The notes: a model not told the origin generated them from the letters alone. A DNA stretch of 64,000 nt from Cristatella mucedo (GCA_009760855.2 WPIO01000014.1:2347501-2411500); one strand, 5' to 3'. Numbered from the stretch's first letter, positions 14,653-24,999 are shown. Translations and numbers: made by a program.

Positions 14653-17260
14653 TGCAGACCCCAAGGGGCAGGGGGCATTTCCCCCCCATAGCAGGCCAGC
14701 AACCTGGCACACTTGGTAAGGCGGTTGCTTTCACGACCTCGGCCCGAGGTCGTGGGTTCGATTCCTGTGGTGGGCGATCCTTTATCGCCACTGCAAGCGG
14801 TGGTGATAGCTGTAAAGGCTCTTCTGTCGCAATACAAAAAATGCTGTATAATCAGCTAGGATTTATTGTTAATTTATTTACCCCCTATTCCTATGCTCCC
14901 CTTTTACCCCCAACTTTTTACTGGCAAAAAAAGCATGGTTTTCACCGTTCATTTCGGGCTACCACCTGGTTCTGAGCCGTCGTCCGGATGCAAAATATGG
15001 CAGCTATCTGCACAAGGAACGATGCATCAATGCCAGCATGCAAATGTCATGAAGTTATGTGGAGTAGGGGCCTTTTTCTTTAACGGATAAATGTCGAGAA
15101 AATACCAAAAACAAATTTGCCCAACCATCGAATATTTGTTTAGGTTAACTTTTAAAAAACAAATGCGTTAGCCATAGGATCATAAGTTTTAAAGAATTCC
15201 AGATCAAAGGAAAAATGATTATGCAAACGATGTCTAACCAAAAGTAAACCTGAAGCCACGTACATATATATCACGTATATCAACAAATAAAAAATTATGG
15301 AATCTCTACATTATATGCGACTTGTGTCCCAACTTTCCGAACCTTGGTAAATCGAGTTACATGTTTGCAACTTGCTTGTTGAGGTGAATGCCTGTGGCTT
15401 TTAAAAAGCTCCATTTACAGTATATTGGATAAATATTAATTTACATGTAATCAAACCCCCTGGAGCTTTATTTTCTTAAATTATTGACATGCATAGCAAC
15501 ACATCAAATCGAAATAAAAGATAAGCTTCAGCAGTGACTAGAAACCGACCTGAACTCACAATTTGCATATTGATACACAAAACCTTGGCCGAGTTATGGA
15601 ATTTTCAAGGCTATACTAGTAAATGAAGCTGTTTTTAAGTCCCAATCATTCACCTCAACCGGTTGCAATTATGTACCTCGATGTGCCAAGGTTCAAAAAG
15701 TTCGGATACGTTGCATATAATGGACCAATATTTTTCATTTGTACATACTTGCTTCATATTTACTTCAGGGTTAGACATGGTTTGCATAATAAATTTTTCT
15801 TTTATGTGGAAATCGTCAAAGCGATCCTTAACCATGATATGCTTGTTGTCATTGAGCAAGCTATCACTAACCATTCGATCGTGCTTCCTTTAAAGCAAAT
15901 GCAAAGTGCCTATAGAGAGATTGAGTTCTCTGAGGGTGCTACATCAAATGTAATATTTTCCCATTTCTTTTGTGTTTGTCTTTTGAAAGTAACATAAAAA
16001 CTATTCAACTGTTGGACACAGTTGTTAAGTATTTTATTGACATTTACCCTTAACCATACCAGGTCAGCCAGCATTCCTCCACCAGTACCAGGATTCACAG
16101 AATCGGACCTAAACCGGCGTATAATGACCTCGACCTCGGATTGCTAGGCAGCAGCCCGGAGGCGCACTATAGGCTATGAAATGCCTGGTGGAATGACTGG
16201 TGGATAGCTAAAATACAAAGATGTGGCAGGTTATTATGTAGACTTTGTTATACCAGAGGTCTACCTAATGCTATATGCTATTTTCTGAAAATCCGGTGGA
16301 ATACAAATGAAGTATATTTAATAAAGACACTTCCTTTTTAAGCACGTTCTTAGCATTTGAACCTGCTAAAATCCGATCAATGGACTGGCTCCGACTTCCC
16401 TTCCCCCAGATCCAAACCAGGTTGCATCAAGTCAGAGGGGACAAGGATCGTATGCACCACGATGGCAGCAAGTGTGCATTGCTTACCCGAATTACACGCT
16501 TCTTTCATGAGTCGGCAGCGATCGCGCACCGAACCAGCGCTTCGCCCGAGTGTAGATCCGATCGTTGCCCAATCGTTGCCATGCCTGGCGCGCAGATCAC
16601 GGAGCTGATTCAGTTCGGTGGCAGTATATTTTCCAACGTGATTCTTCTGGTCGTACATGCGCACAACGCGCCGGTACACCGAAAACAGCGGCCGCTCAAG
16701 ACCCTTGGCTATCACTCGATAGAAGTCCTTGCGCTCATCCTTTGACATCTCGAAGATGACGGCAGCAGGATCGTTCACTCCACGTGCCTTGGTCGACCAA
16801 AATAAGTGCATGATTATGCACCGATCACAGCCGAGTGCCGCGCTGACTGTGTGCTATCGAGCATAGCAATGTTGCACCTACCCTACAGTATGAATTTATA
16901 TTTTCCTGAAGAATGTCGACCTCCTCCTTTGCCCACTGACCTTGCTTCCAGTTGTGCCCTGTTTCAATCACAAGCAAAAATCCCAGATGGCTGTAGTGAA
17001 CAGCACACACGAACAAGCACGAACATCTGCATTTAGCTTGTGCGGTAACCAGGATTTTAGCATTAGGCTAATTCTTGACCACGAGTGTGGTAACTAGGTG
17101 TAGCCAGAAGTATGACATCACATCGCCTATTTTCTTCTCCTGACAGCTTAAACAGCTAATACAGCGTCGTTTAGCATAGAAGGGCAAACTCTCTGCGATC
17201 AGCTCAAGGTAGTAGCCAGCAGCTGTAAACCATAAAGGATAAACTCCAAACCATAAATTT

Positions 17261-17343
<83 letters not shown>

Positions 17344-20300
17344 GACACGCATCGACGTATTAGTTGGCTTAAAAGTGCTGATTCCAGGCCTAATTACTTA
17401 TATGCACCCTAATTACTTGAACCATTAAGCTACATTTCCTTTACAAGGTCCAACTTCTCTACAACCAACTTGCCTAATTTCCTCAGATGTTCGTCATGTT
17501 CTTTGTTGATGGCAACTCACTGCTTACTGGCCTACCAGCATGTGCGATCAGGCGATTGCAGCTGGTGCAAAACTCTGCAGCTAGGCTTGTCTGTCGTGAG
17601 CGTCGCAGTTGCCACATTACTCCACTTCTCGCCGACCTGCACTGGCTACCAGTCAAGCAACGGATTGACTTCAAGGTTTTGTCGCACACTTTTAGGTCCC
17701 TTCATTCTATGGCTCCAGCCTATCTGTCAGATATACTACCCCATCAGGCCAAGCATCGTACCACCCGCTTTTCGGAATCCAACAGTCTACAAATACCTCA
17801 TACAAACCTTAAATCCTTTGGAGACCGTGCATTTAGTTCATATGCTCCCAAAGCCTGGAACTGCCTCCCGACCTGCATCAGAACATCCCCTGACCTGACC
17901 ACATTTAAAAGGAACCTAAAAACACACCTATTTAGGACAGCATTTAGTGGGTCCCTGTGATTCGTCCTTGATGTGCTTATGCGTGCTGACACTGTGCATG
18001 CTGCTACTAACCACATTTGCATGCTGACCCTGTGCATGTCACCCCTAACCCCATATTATTCATTTCGTTTGTTTTTCAAGCATGATTTTACTTACCATTC
18101 AATTGCATTTCACTTTACAGCAAATGTATAGCACCTAGAGAGAGATTAAGTTCTCTGAGGGCGCTTTATCAAGTGAATTATTATTATTATTACTATTATT
18201 GGCCAAATTCCTAGAAGATTTTAGTGGTTGGTAAGATGCAGCTTAAGGGGTTAGGAGCCAGCGATTTTATAGCTACATTATCTCGCTATCTGAATTAAAG
18301 AAAAGGTAATGATAATTACTACTGCTAGGCAGTACTCATAGTATTCAAGATAATTTTTTATGAAAATAATCGGTCTTTAATTGCAAACCCATTTGTGAGC
18401 ACTTAAGTTGAGGGGCTTCTCTACCTTATTTGAACGATGTTGCCCCTTGGGCCTCTCTGAAGGCAAGAGCAACCCGCAACGACATGGCATCCCTGGGAGC
18501 CTTGCTACGGTTAGCAACTCAGTTTCACCTGGGCTTGGCTGCATGCAGAGCTTACTTTTGAGAATGAATGTCATAGCAACTCTATAGCCAGAGGGTTCCA
18601 GAACAATTAACCTAGATCCCAAGGAACCTGCTCGGAACGGGAGCGCTGAAGGAGTGCTGCACAAAGTATGCTCACGGTATCCCACCAGGCCTGCTGGCCT
18701 GTGCTCTGCCGAGATGGACCGACAAGCGAATCGAAGGGTGCACATCCGAAAGAACCTCTCCGCCCCTTGCTCCCATGAAAGCACAGCTACTCCAAAACAA
18801 ATACGGTAGCTTCTTAAGGAATTAGACAGGTTTCTGATTGTTATAATACAAAACAACCGGAAGATTCTGCCTGTCTGAGATATGTGTGTCACCCAAGACT
18901 CTTGAGCATGCGATCGTGTTTCCTTTGCAGCAAATGTAAAGCGCCTAGAACGAGATTGAGTTCTCCTAGCGCGCTTTATCAAGCGTATTATTATTATTAT
19001 TATTATTATTTTGCCACTCTGGAAAGATGGCTATACCCTACTACTGGTAAAGCCAGAAGGTTCGCAGCTTCAGTGCATATTGCCCTAAGGGCTCATTACA
19101 TCTCGTCTATCTCGTCTAACAAAAAATTAGTACTCTCACTTGTTGGCGAGCCAAAAGTCTCTCTGCCCTGCCAGCTGGCCACAGAAGCCCGGCCCGAAAG
19201 GCTTATTGAGTTCAGAAAAAATAATTATCGATTGCCTGCAGCACAAGAAACCACTTCAAACCGTTGCAGGAGGGTCTCTTTAGTCATCTAAAAAAATCGC
19301 TATTCTCGATTTTGGCAGAGGTTGAAGCTCTGAGCCAAAGGCACCCTAACGGCAAGTCTCTTTATAACCCACCTGTCAAAAAAACAATTGTACTTCTATG
19401 CAGAGATCCTGAAGCCGAATCCAAAGTACTGCTGGGCAGCCAGCTGCTCGGCAATTGCCTCTTTAGACCTGCCTAAAAACACCTACATCTAAATTAGCTC
19501 AGTTGGTCCTGAACACCGAATTATACAAAAATCCACTCTCATCAGGGTCTGCATTTTGAGTCACAGGAACGGGTACATAGAAACCAGCACAGATGGACGT
19601 AAAATTGATAAGGGTTCTACTCACCTGCACTCTGCAGCACTTTTTTATCTGTCTTCGATGTGAACCAGTTCTGCGATACGTCCACCTTGCTGTTTGCAAT
19701 CTGGCTCCCAGAAGGAATGTTGCTCTGCATTTCACCTGTGACAGCGTTCACTCTGTCTTGCATGTCGTCCTACGAACAAAACAACACAAGGTATCAACAA
19801 CAATGGATAAGTGGCCAGTGAGGAGCTAATTTTGACTCACACTTCCACCCTACTCAGAGCTACAAGCTATGCCATTCGCGGTAACGGGCTGCATAATCTT
19901 GATAACCAGTGAACTAGTGGAAGAAAGAGAACTGCTTCAACCCAGCGATTACCCAGCGATTATATTCCATCTATTTCTGAATCAATCAGAGTGGCTCAAA
20001 TGATGCCAACACTAGTCTGCATGGATACTGCTGTTCATCAAGATAACCAGCTACATTTCAAAAGTAAAAACGAAAGTTGCAGACGGGTGGGTAAAACTAG
20101 GCAGCAATATAGTGCACTTCAGCATCACAACTGTCTGTGGTTGTGCACGAATATAGACAAGTATGAGTCGTTGCTAAAATACTCTGCAATGGGACAATTA
20201 CTAAAACTAAGCTTGTACGAAGTGCAAAACTCTTATTACTGCTCTGCTAGCTGAAGGTGAGGCAGTAAGTAAGCATGCGATTAGTATAGGACCCAGGTCG

Positions 20301-23300
20301 TGGGTTCCAGTCCTGCAGTGGGCGATCCTTCATTGCACACTGCAAGCGATGGCATAGCCATTGATGCTCTTCTGTCGCTACATAACTGAGGCTGTTTAAT
20401 CAGTTGGCCTTGTTTCTGCTACTCAGGCAGAGAACTTTAGGAGCTACCCTCGTCGAATGGCAAGGGCTCCATTAAATGGTGGGTCGATTTTTTAAAGAGC
20501 TGCCTCAATGAAAGCATGGACACTCTATCACCAAGACCGGGTGTTGCCTGCATCATTTTCAAGCATCTATAGCTCCCATAGAGCACTAACACAAGACAAA
20601 TTTCAACGCCCTTACCCACTAACAGGCGAGGAACCACCGTGACCGCCCTATGGGTTGATTGTGATGGCAGCATTTGGAGCATTCTTCAGGTGGCCAACCC
20701 CCCCCCCCCAGCATCCCATGCCAAGCAGATACAAGGAACTGGCCGATTGTGCTCAGTGTCAGACACTGCCACAAATACTGCCACCAGCAAAATGTGAAGC
20801 GGGACAATTGAGTCCATGTTCCTAGACACTACCACAAATACCACCGAGACAGTCCAAATGCAGCATGCAAACCCATCTAAAGGCACCACTGTGTGGACTA
20901 ATCAACAGTGCCTCTTATGGCATAGGTGACTGGCACAAAAATCATTTGGAATGCGAATTCGCCAGAAGCAGTAGGGACTGCCAAAAAGCGACACATACTT
21001 TCAAGCAGGCGGTGCTTGAGCAATTTTTGAGTTTAGCTAGCTTAATGTTAAACTATTAAACCCTCAACGCAAAGGACACGAATTTTATCCCAGAATGAAC
21101 AGGTAAATCACAGATCAATAGCGGTAACGTCATAATAATAATAATAATGCACTTGATAAAACGCCCTTACAGAACTTCATCTCTCTCTCTAGGCGCTTTA
21201 CATTTGCTGCAAAGGGAAATGCAATTTTAATGGTGAGTAAAATCATGCTTGATAAACAAAAAAAATGAATAACATGGTTAGGGGTGACATGCACAGGGTC
21301 ACCATGCAAATGTGGTTAGTGGCAGCATGCACAGTGTCAGCACACATAAGCACATCAAGGACGAATCACAGGGACCCACTAAATGCTGTCCTAAATAGGT
21401 TTTTAAGTTCTTTTTAAATGTGGTCAGGTCAGAGGATATTCTGACGCAGGTCGGGAGGGAGTTCCAGGCTTTGGAAGCATACAAACTAAATGCAATTAAC
21501 TCATTTTTAAAGTTTATGCAAGCTGCTAATATGCAGACTCCTCTGCCGCTACAATCTCAATGTTAAAAAATGCCCGTGCAAAAAATATAAAGCTCACACA
21601 AGCCGACTGGATTTTTGCAATATATCTGTACATTTTCTAACTCATCTTCAACATAGCCATGCTCAGAGGCCTTGCACAGGAATACTTGCAAACTACCTGG
21701 TCAGTTCAACCAAGCAAGGTTTTCAAAGGCAGAAATTTATTGGTTAACCTAAAGATCAGAGCCACGTGACTCAGGTCTTGATTAAATGCAGAACTGCTCG
21801 ATAGGAACTCCATCCAATCAAGCTGTTGGACAGGCAAGTACAGAAGTAGATGTGACAAGCAGATTCGCAAATCTCACAAAAATTACTAATGATGAGGTAA
21901 TTATAATAATCATAATCATAAGACATTTGCATAGCACCATATGAGCACTAAATCTCTTACTAGGTACTTAACACATGCTTTTTGGGGAGCATGTCAGAAA
22001 ATGCAGTCAGCGCACTTCATCCAATACAGTCAGACCTCCTTCGAGCAACTAACTCAGCTTACTAAAATTAGACCAACATCTCGTCTCACCAACAAGGCTA
22101 CGCACCTCATCTTTGGTTATAAATATTGCACTGCCTTGCACTGCATCAAAATGATCGGCCATTGTAACTTCGTGCAATGTACCATGAGGATCTGCAATGC
22201 ACGCAGGCAAATGGGTCACAGGCAACTGCAGTGTATTGCAAAAGCAACCATTCTCATATGCAAGATGGGCATAATCTGCCCATGGGCTTGAGACACGATA
22301 ATCTGTCGGCAGCATGACAGCCAGCATGCTGAGAGCACGGACGTAGCACCTGCTCACCTGTTACCGCTATGACAAACATCTGCCCGTGTTCATCCTGTAT
22401 GCGGATACGCTTTATGGGCTGTTCTTTGGTCATACTGTCATCAGCAGCTACAACGGCAACAGGTGCTTGCAGCAATAAGATTGTTTAACAGTCAAACTAG
22501 ATCTCCCAGAGAACTTATCTTTTTTGCTCCTATGTGCTTTGCATACTTACCTGAGCATGATTCAGTGTACGTTACTAACTCGGTGTCCCACTAACTGCTG
22601 GCCCTGACTGTCTTCTTGTGTGCTTTTGCATCCAGGCCTAAGCACGACACTCTTGTGTGCTTTTGCATGCTGGTCTACACATGCTACCACACATATAATT
22701 AATCCTCTGTTATTAATTCCTTTGCAGCTAGTTGTAAAGCACCTGGACATAGATTTAGCTGTTCTAAGGTGTTATACAGACGACCTATAAGTATTCTTAT
22801 TAACTCCAATAGGCCATACATAAGCAAAGCCTTGTCTGACAAGCAGTCCTTATATTAAGCGATGTACCAGCAACGAGAAAGCAAAACAGGAACTGTTGGC
22901 ATCGAACTGAGAGTGCACGTGCACCGCCATGGTCAGCCATCTCCAAGTTTATTTATTCAAGAATGAGGCCTAGATAAATGACTGCCTTCTACAGATCCTC
23001 GACAGTGGCTTTCACATACGCATTTCTGGCATTTTCCACCGTTGGCGTACTGAAGGGAAGCCGGAAGGCCTTAGCCACTACTTGGTCCTATACCCAGCCG
23101 GGGTAGGCTGGACAGCAGCAAGCCACCCAAACATGTCCCTGCATGCCCCTATGATGATAGGCCACTCAAGAAAGGTCGAGGTTGGAATCTGGGTGAATGC
23201 TGCATAATCTGCATTCTCATGTACTTTATGACCTGTAGCACTGTTGTCCCAAGTGTTTCTACCTCCAACTAGGTTTTTCCCATGCCTGCCAAGTTACGTG

Positions 23301-24934
23301 AGGTGTTTCTTTTATATCATGAAAAGGTAACTCTAGTACAAGGCCTATCCAAGTGCACTTACAGAATCATAGTTCAAAAATTTCCTGCAAGAGCACAGTG
23401 ATACTCCGATTGCATTTACATACTATGCATACTTTATTAAAGTGCCACCACAGATCGATACAGAGGTATTGATTCATGCCGAATCCTAGACCAGTGCTTC
23501 GAATATAAGGAACTGACCACATTCTCAGGGAGTACGCACTGTAGAAATCTTCTGGGTGAGAAACAATTGACAAAATGTCCGACCTGTGTACAGCCCCATA
23601 GCAGTGGTCATGAAAGGGGGGAGGTGAGAAGATGGCCAAGGAGTCTTTGGTATAATTTGCATTGATCACTTCCAAAGCAAGGTAGGCTTGTCTGAACTGA
23701 AGCTTTCAGCCAACTATGATATTATTAAAAAATGCTTCTGACATGAGAATCCTCAAATCACTGTGAGCTGGCAACCAATCACCAGCAGCTGGGCTCGGTT
23801 TGTCAGACTTAACCCTCATAGCATCGTGAAGCAAACTTCTATTTTGATCACACGTGCTGGGAAGTTGTGTGGTGCACAGGTCAAGTGCAACAGCACCAGA
23901 TGCTGGTCATCCTAATGTTGAGAGATTTATGAACGGCTACTGACAGTAAACCTGGAGCTACCTTGATCTATTCTTCTTATCAACCTCAGATATCAGACAT
24001 AACATTTTGGCTGCTAAGTCCAGAACTTACAAAGCCGAAGCCGAAGACTGACTATACCGGTCAATCTCTTCCGTTGATCCCGACTAACGCCGACAGTGAG
24101 TCACGGCCGTTGGTATTGGCAGAGCCAACATTAAAATATATGCACACCTAATACGCCTCCTCGGCTTTGAGCATGCTATACAACTCAGCAGCACTACCAG
24201 CTGTCTATCGCAAGCACAGAAGTGAAGACTCAAACGAGCTAACTTGCTAAATTATCACTACAAAACGGCCATCTGAGCACTTCGGATGAAACCTTAGACT
24301 CTTCGCAAGTTTTACACCTACATCATGCATAGTTTGGTCCAAGAAACTACATTTTCTGCAGCAAAATTAGGGACTCAATACCCGACATTTTGGAATTCAT
24401 GAAGCAGCCGGAGGTGATCACAATTTCTGGGCTAATCAGTTTGGGCAACAAAAGAGATATGTACAGAGCCAGGTAAGCCCAAACAATCAAGTTTCTGGTC
24501 AAGAATGCCCAAGCTGAAACAAGCAAACAAGAGTGCCTGCCGCCAATGCATAGAGATTGAAACCAAAAACTGCTAGAATTCAAGCACATTCGAGACGACT
24601 TTCATCAAAATGCTAGGTTCGATGCTGCTGAAGATAAGCCTCAAGACCACAAATTACTTTCTTAAAATGTCGTACGTAGGCCGAGAAACTGCCGAAACGG
24701 TCGCATAAGCGTGTGTGTTCATGCCTGCATCGGGGACTCGAAGTGATACGCAGGCACTCTGCCAGCTCTGCATGAAAGACAGACGCCGTCTTCCTTACGC
24801 TGAACATCGGACTCCGTTAAAAGAATTTCGTCTGATCTCACAGCGACAGCTTCTGTATCAGCTGTGGCCTCCAGAATCAGCCCACCTTTTAGGGTCATCG
24901 ACGCTTCGTGGCCGTGCTTTACCAGATGCTCCAT
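2835..24934 (-). CDS. DMTF1: DMTF1-like Myb transcription factor (16-exon model)
   Basis: Homologue of cyclin-D-binding Myb-like transcription factor 1, a nuclear DNA-binding protein that in vertebrates activates the ARF-p53 pathway and binds D-type cyclins. The model joins 16 coding exons (listed separately) totalling 2184 nt, 727 residues; human DMTF1 has 760. Phases agree at every junction. The Myb region is about residues 190-442: an entry segment (GHNWKQGQWAKEE), the block MSKDERKDF, then HGNDWATIG, DRCRLMK, RSEKQCRAKWLNYLNWK and SPQWLRGKWW. The N-terminus has the short stretch QPIKRIRI, resembling the human PPHKRLCL region. The C-terminal third is Ser/Thr-rich and diverged, with FHYEVLP and GATYLMTSS resembling human FEILP and GTYLLQTSS. 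Introns contain SINE and LINE copies. The Myb core is certain by sequence; the start codon and the last exon are inferred. Confidence 0.9.
2970..3075 (+). repeat. CR1/L2-like LINE 3' tail
   Basis: Short 5'-truncated copy: TTTGCAGCAAATGTAAAGTG, GAGTTCTCTGAGGGCGCTAT, ending in ATTATTATTAG. Same 3' end as the copies at 17486-18200 and 43164-43438. Confidence 0.8.
3076..3565. other. DMTF1-like intron 15 remainder
   Basis: No exon or repeat recognised beyond the LINE tail at 2970-3075. Confidence 0.4.
3566..3665 (-). CDS. DMTF1: DMTF1-like coding exon 15 (probable)
   Basis: 100 nt, acceptor CCTATGTAG, donor TCCG|GTAAGT. It encodes DMADVSRDDSLTVSG and a Ser-rich end. Phase fits exon 14. Confidence 0.6.
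3666..4364. other. DMTF1-like intron 14, unique part
   Basis: AT-rich, no open frame or repeat recognised. Confidence 0.4.
4365..4450 (+). repeat. SINE (family B), degenerate
   Basis: Box-B-like GTGGGCTCGAGCCCC follows GAGGTC, then GAAGCAACTGAATAAAGG and a tail CAGTTCTCTTAGGGGGCTAT resembling the LINE 3' end. Related copies at 48303-48432 and 50555-50690. Confidence 0.65.
4715..4782 (-). CDS. DMTF1: DMTF1-like coding exon 14 (probable)
   Basis: 68 nt, strong acceptor ATATTTGCAG, donor GAG|GTAAGG. It encodes the acidic peptide NPENDHLEMLEDSSG. Supported by phase and splice signals. Confidence 0.65.
4928..5084 (-). CDS. DMTF1: DMTF1-like coding exon 13 (probable)
   Basis: 157 nt, acceptor GAGCTGTCAG, donor AATG|GTACGT. 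It encodes an acidic stretch with GEGDHSDDEGHDG. No clear similarity to human; supported by phase, splice signals and position. Confidence 0.6.
5085..6702. other. DMTF1-like intron 12
   Basis: No convincing exon or repeat recognised; AT-rich intronic sequence. Confidence 0.4.
6703..6965 (-). CDS. DMTF1: DMTF1-like coding exon 12
   Basis: 263 nt, acceptor ATGTTACAG, donor CAT|GTGAGT. It encodes a Ser/Ala/Thr-rich segment with FHYEVLPPG and GATYLMTSSAQSL, matching the human FEILP..GTYLLQTSSSQGL region of the activation domain. Confidence 0.82.
6966..9528. other. DMTF1-like intron 11
   Basis: Contains a SINE (7078-7203); otherwise no feature recognised. Confidence 0.5.
7078..7203 (+). repeat. 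SINE (family A), diverged
   Basis: CACGACCCAGGTTGTGGGTT with box B GGTTCGAGTGC, then ATTGCCATTGCAAGAAGTGG, GCTATAAAAAGGAGGCTGCT and AATCAGCTA. Diverged copy of the family at 2230-2412. Confidence 0.7.
9529..9663 (-). CDS. DMTF1: DMTF1-like coding exon 11
   Basis: 135 nt, acceptor GATTTTTCAG, donor GACG|GTAAGA. It encodes DLVSSLAAMHGQ, corresponding to human VLIKGLKQLHENQ, then a diverged basic and hydrophobic stretch. Confidence 0.85.
9824..9906 (-). CDS. DMTF1: DMTF1-like coding exon 10
   Basis: 83 nt, acceptor CTTATGTAG, donor AAAG|GTTAGC. It encodes VRSPQWLRGKWWNLKR, matching human VRSPQWLRSKWWTIKR at the end of the DNA-binding domain. Confidence 0.94.
9994..10062 (-). CDS. DMTF1: DMTF1-like coding exon 9
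   Basis: 69 nt, acceptor TTTTTTGTAG, donor CCCAG|GTTGGT. It encodes DEADVDWVELARDW, matching human DENDINWDLLAEGW. Confidence 0.92.
10515..10575 (+). repeat. tRNA-like SINE head
   Basis: Ends in a good box B (GGTTCAATCC) with flanking complementary CCAG/CTGG, but the A-box arm is not tRNA-like. Best read as a SINE head, not a functional tRNA. Confidence 0.4.
10745..10905 (-). repeat. SINE (family A), minus orientation
   Basis: On the minus strand: GGTTCGAGCCC box B, GACAATCGATTCTGTACTGC, GGGGATAGCCGTTAAGGC, TGCTATACAAATAC and TATTGAATCGACC follow in the family-A order. Confidence 0.6.
12240..12367 (-). repeat. tRNA-derived SINE, minus orientation
   Basis: The minus strand has a tRNA-like head with box A TAGCCCAGTGGTAAGG and box B GGATTCAAGTCC, followed by a family-A-like tail (GCTGCTACATAACTGATCAG). 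Confidence 0.55.
12440..12575 (+). repeat. SINE (family A), degenerate
   Basis: GACCGGGTCGTGAATTTAAC, GACAATTCTTTATTGGCCAC, GCTGCTGTGTAAATGAGG and TTGAATAAGC occur in the family-A order. Confidence 0.55.
13893..14052 (-). CDS. DMTF1: DMTF1-like coding exon 8
   Basis: 160 nt, acceptor GTTGACAG, donor GGCAA|GTCAGT. It encodes VTQGLSWSSVAEKV, RSEKQCRAKWLNYLNWK and GGTEWTKEDD, hallmark DMTF1 Myb sequence with conserved tryptophans. Confidence 0.96.
14264..14332 (-). CDS. DMTF1: DMTF1-like coding exon 7
   Basis: 69 nt, acceptor TTTCGTAG, donor CAGG|GTAAGC. It encodes KWLPEEEARLTAAVYEL, matching human KWTEEEEKRLAEVVHEL. Confidence 0.93.
14577..14652. repeat. (TA)n microsatellite
   Basis: Uninterrupted TA dinucleotides for about 70 bp. 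The Tyr/Ile-repeat frames crossing it are artefacts. Confidence 0.97.
14700..14870 (+). repeat. tRNA-derived SINE (family A)
   Basis: Almost identical to 2230-2412: GGCACACTTGGTAAGGCGG head, GTGGGTTCGATTCC box B, TTTATCGCCACTGCAAGCGG, GGTGATAGCTGTAAAGGC, then GCTGTATAATCAGCTAGGA. Confidence 0.85.
15855..15957 (+). repeat. LINE 3' tail, diverged
   Basis: ACTAACCATTCGATCGTGC, AGCAAATGCAAAGTGCC, GAGATTGAGTTCTCTGAGGG and ATCAAATGTAATAT parallel 2970-3075. Confidence 0.7.
16487..16787 (-). CDS. DMTF1: DMTF1-like coding exon 6 (Myb repeats)
   Basis: 301 nt, acceptor GACCAAG, donor TCGG|GTAAGC. It is the most conserved exon: IFEMSKDERKDFYR, RPLFSVYRRVVRMYD, NHVGKYT and HGNDWATIG..LGRSAGSV are almost unchanged from vertebrate DMTF1. 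Confidence 0.96.
16882..16958 (-). CDS. DMTF1: DMTF1-like coding exon 5
   Basis: 77 nt, acceptor GAAACAG, donor AGG|GTAGGT. It encodes GHNWKQGQWAKEEVDILQEN, matching human GHKWKQGMWSKEEIDILMNN, the entry to the Myb domain. Confidence 0.92.
17266..17341. repeat. (TA)n microsatellite
   Basis: About 75 bp of pure TA dinucleotides. Confidence 0.97.
17486..18200 (+). mobile_element. CR1/L2-like LINE, 5'-truncated (RT C-terminal end and 3' tail)
   Basis: An open frame 17487-17960 encodes the part of a LINE ORF2 that follows the reverse-transcriptase palm: [59 protein letters not shown] and a FKRNLKTHLFRTAF end. This is the C-terminal region typical of CR1/L2-group non-LTR retrotransposons. After the stop comes the family's noncoding 3' part with GAGTTCTCTGAGGGCGC-type sequence and an ATTATTATTATTA tail. 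The catalytic core is absent, so it cannot move by itself. The intact C-terminal frame suggests a fairly young copy. Confidence 0.88.
18900..19012 (+). repeat. LINE 3' tail
   Basis: TTTGCAGCAAATGTAAAGCG, GAGATTGAGTTCTC, GCGCTTTATCAAG and (ATT)n. Confidence 0.8.
19625..19769 (-). CDS. DMTF1: DMTF1-like coding exon 4
   Basis: 145 nt, acceptor TTTGTTCGTAG, donor GCAG|GTGAGT. It encodes VSQNWFTSKTDKKVLQS, clearly matching human VSQAWFTTKEDKDSLTN immediately before the Myb region. Confidence 0.88.
20285..20415 (+). repeat. SINE (family A), diverged
   Basis: GACCCAGGTCGTGGGTTCC box-B region, CAGTGGGCGATCCTTCATTG, TGCAAGCGATGG, GCTCTTCTGTCGCTACATAA and GCTGTTTAATCAG. Confidence 0.7.
21132..21505 (-). 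mobile_element. CR1/L2-like LINE, 3' end
   Basis: The minus-strand copy begins in the last part of the ORF2 C-terminus ([20 protein letters not shown]) and runs through the 3' noncoding part to an (ATT)n tail. Confidence 0.85.
22106..22302 (-). CDS. DMTF1: DMTF1-like coding exon 3
   Basis: 197 nt, acceptor GCCGACAG, donor GAG|GTGCGT. Phase joins exons 2 and 4. It encodes a poorly conserved stretch including GSAIFITKDE. Support is reading phase and splice signals rather than similarity. Confidence 0.65.
22358..22447 (-). CDS. DMTF1: DMTF1-like coding exon 2
   Basis: 90 nt between TTGTAG and the donor ACAG|GTGAGC. It encodes KEQPIKRIRIQDEHGQ, aligned with the human IEPPHKRLCLSSEDDQ region. 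The frame is also open upstream, so an earlier acceptor cannot be excluded. Confidence 0.65.
22448..24798. other. DMTF1-like intron 1
   Basis: Contains a degenerate LINE tail near 22670-22800. The rest has only short frames without recognised similarity. Confidence 0.5.
22670..22800 (+). repeat. Degenerate LINE 3' tail
   Basis: TTTGCAGCTAGTTGTAAAGC, GGACATAGATTTAGCTGTTC and a short AT-rich tail parallel the LINE 3' end with many changes. Confidence 0.45.
24799..24934 (-). CDS. DMTF1: DMTF1-like coding exon 1
   Basis: 45 codons plus one base, ending at a CAGC|GTAAGG donor. The ATG has A at -3 and G at +4. Contains SMTLKGGLILEA, resembling the human N-terminal SVTLTQDTEGNLIL. The frame stays open upstream, and an acceptor-like TCTTGTAG lies just upstream, so a further 5' exon is possible. 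Confidence 0.6.
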
Positions 24935-24999
24935 CTTACCGCTTTTACTTTCAATGCTTTTGGGAAAAGTGCAGCACGGTCCTACAAGAGCATCAAGAA

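Larger units (their letters stand above)
14333..16486. other. DMTF1-like intron 6
   Basis: Contains a (TA)n microsatellite, a full family-A SINE and a LINE tail, each listed. The rest is AT-rich and unremarkable. Confidence 0.6.
16959..19624. other. DMTF1-like intron 4
   Basis: Contains a (TA)n tract, a LINE copy with coding remnant (17486-18200) and a LINE tail (18900-19012). A 201-codon minus-strand frame at 18982-18377 runs partly through the LINE tail and has no recognised similarity; I leave it uncalled. Confidence 0.6.
19770..22105. other. DMTF1-like intron 3
   Basis: Contains SINE (20285-20415), LINE tail (21132-21505) and a C11 homopolymer near 20700. No further exon recognised. Confidence 0.5.

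Noticed and set aside
14490-14975. Open frames with Tyr-Ile repeats, also at 17068-17352
   Set aside because: Produced by (TA)n microsatellites plus SINE sequence.
18377-18982. 201-codon minus-strand frame within an intron
   Set aside because: Its start lies antisense in a LINE tail and no domain or similarity was seen; probably chance.
21120-21150. ATT/AAT repeats at many sites
   Set aside because: They are the 3' tails of LINE copies and not independent microsatellites.
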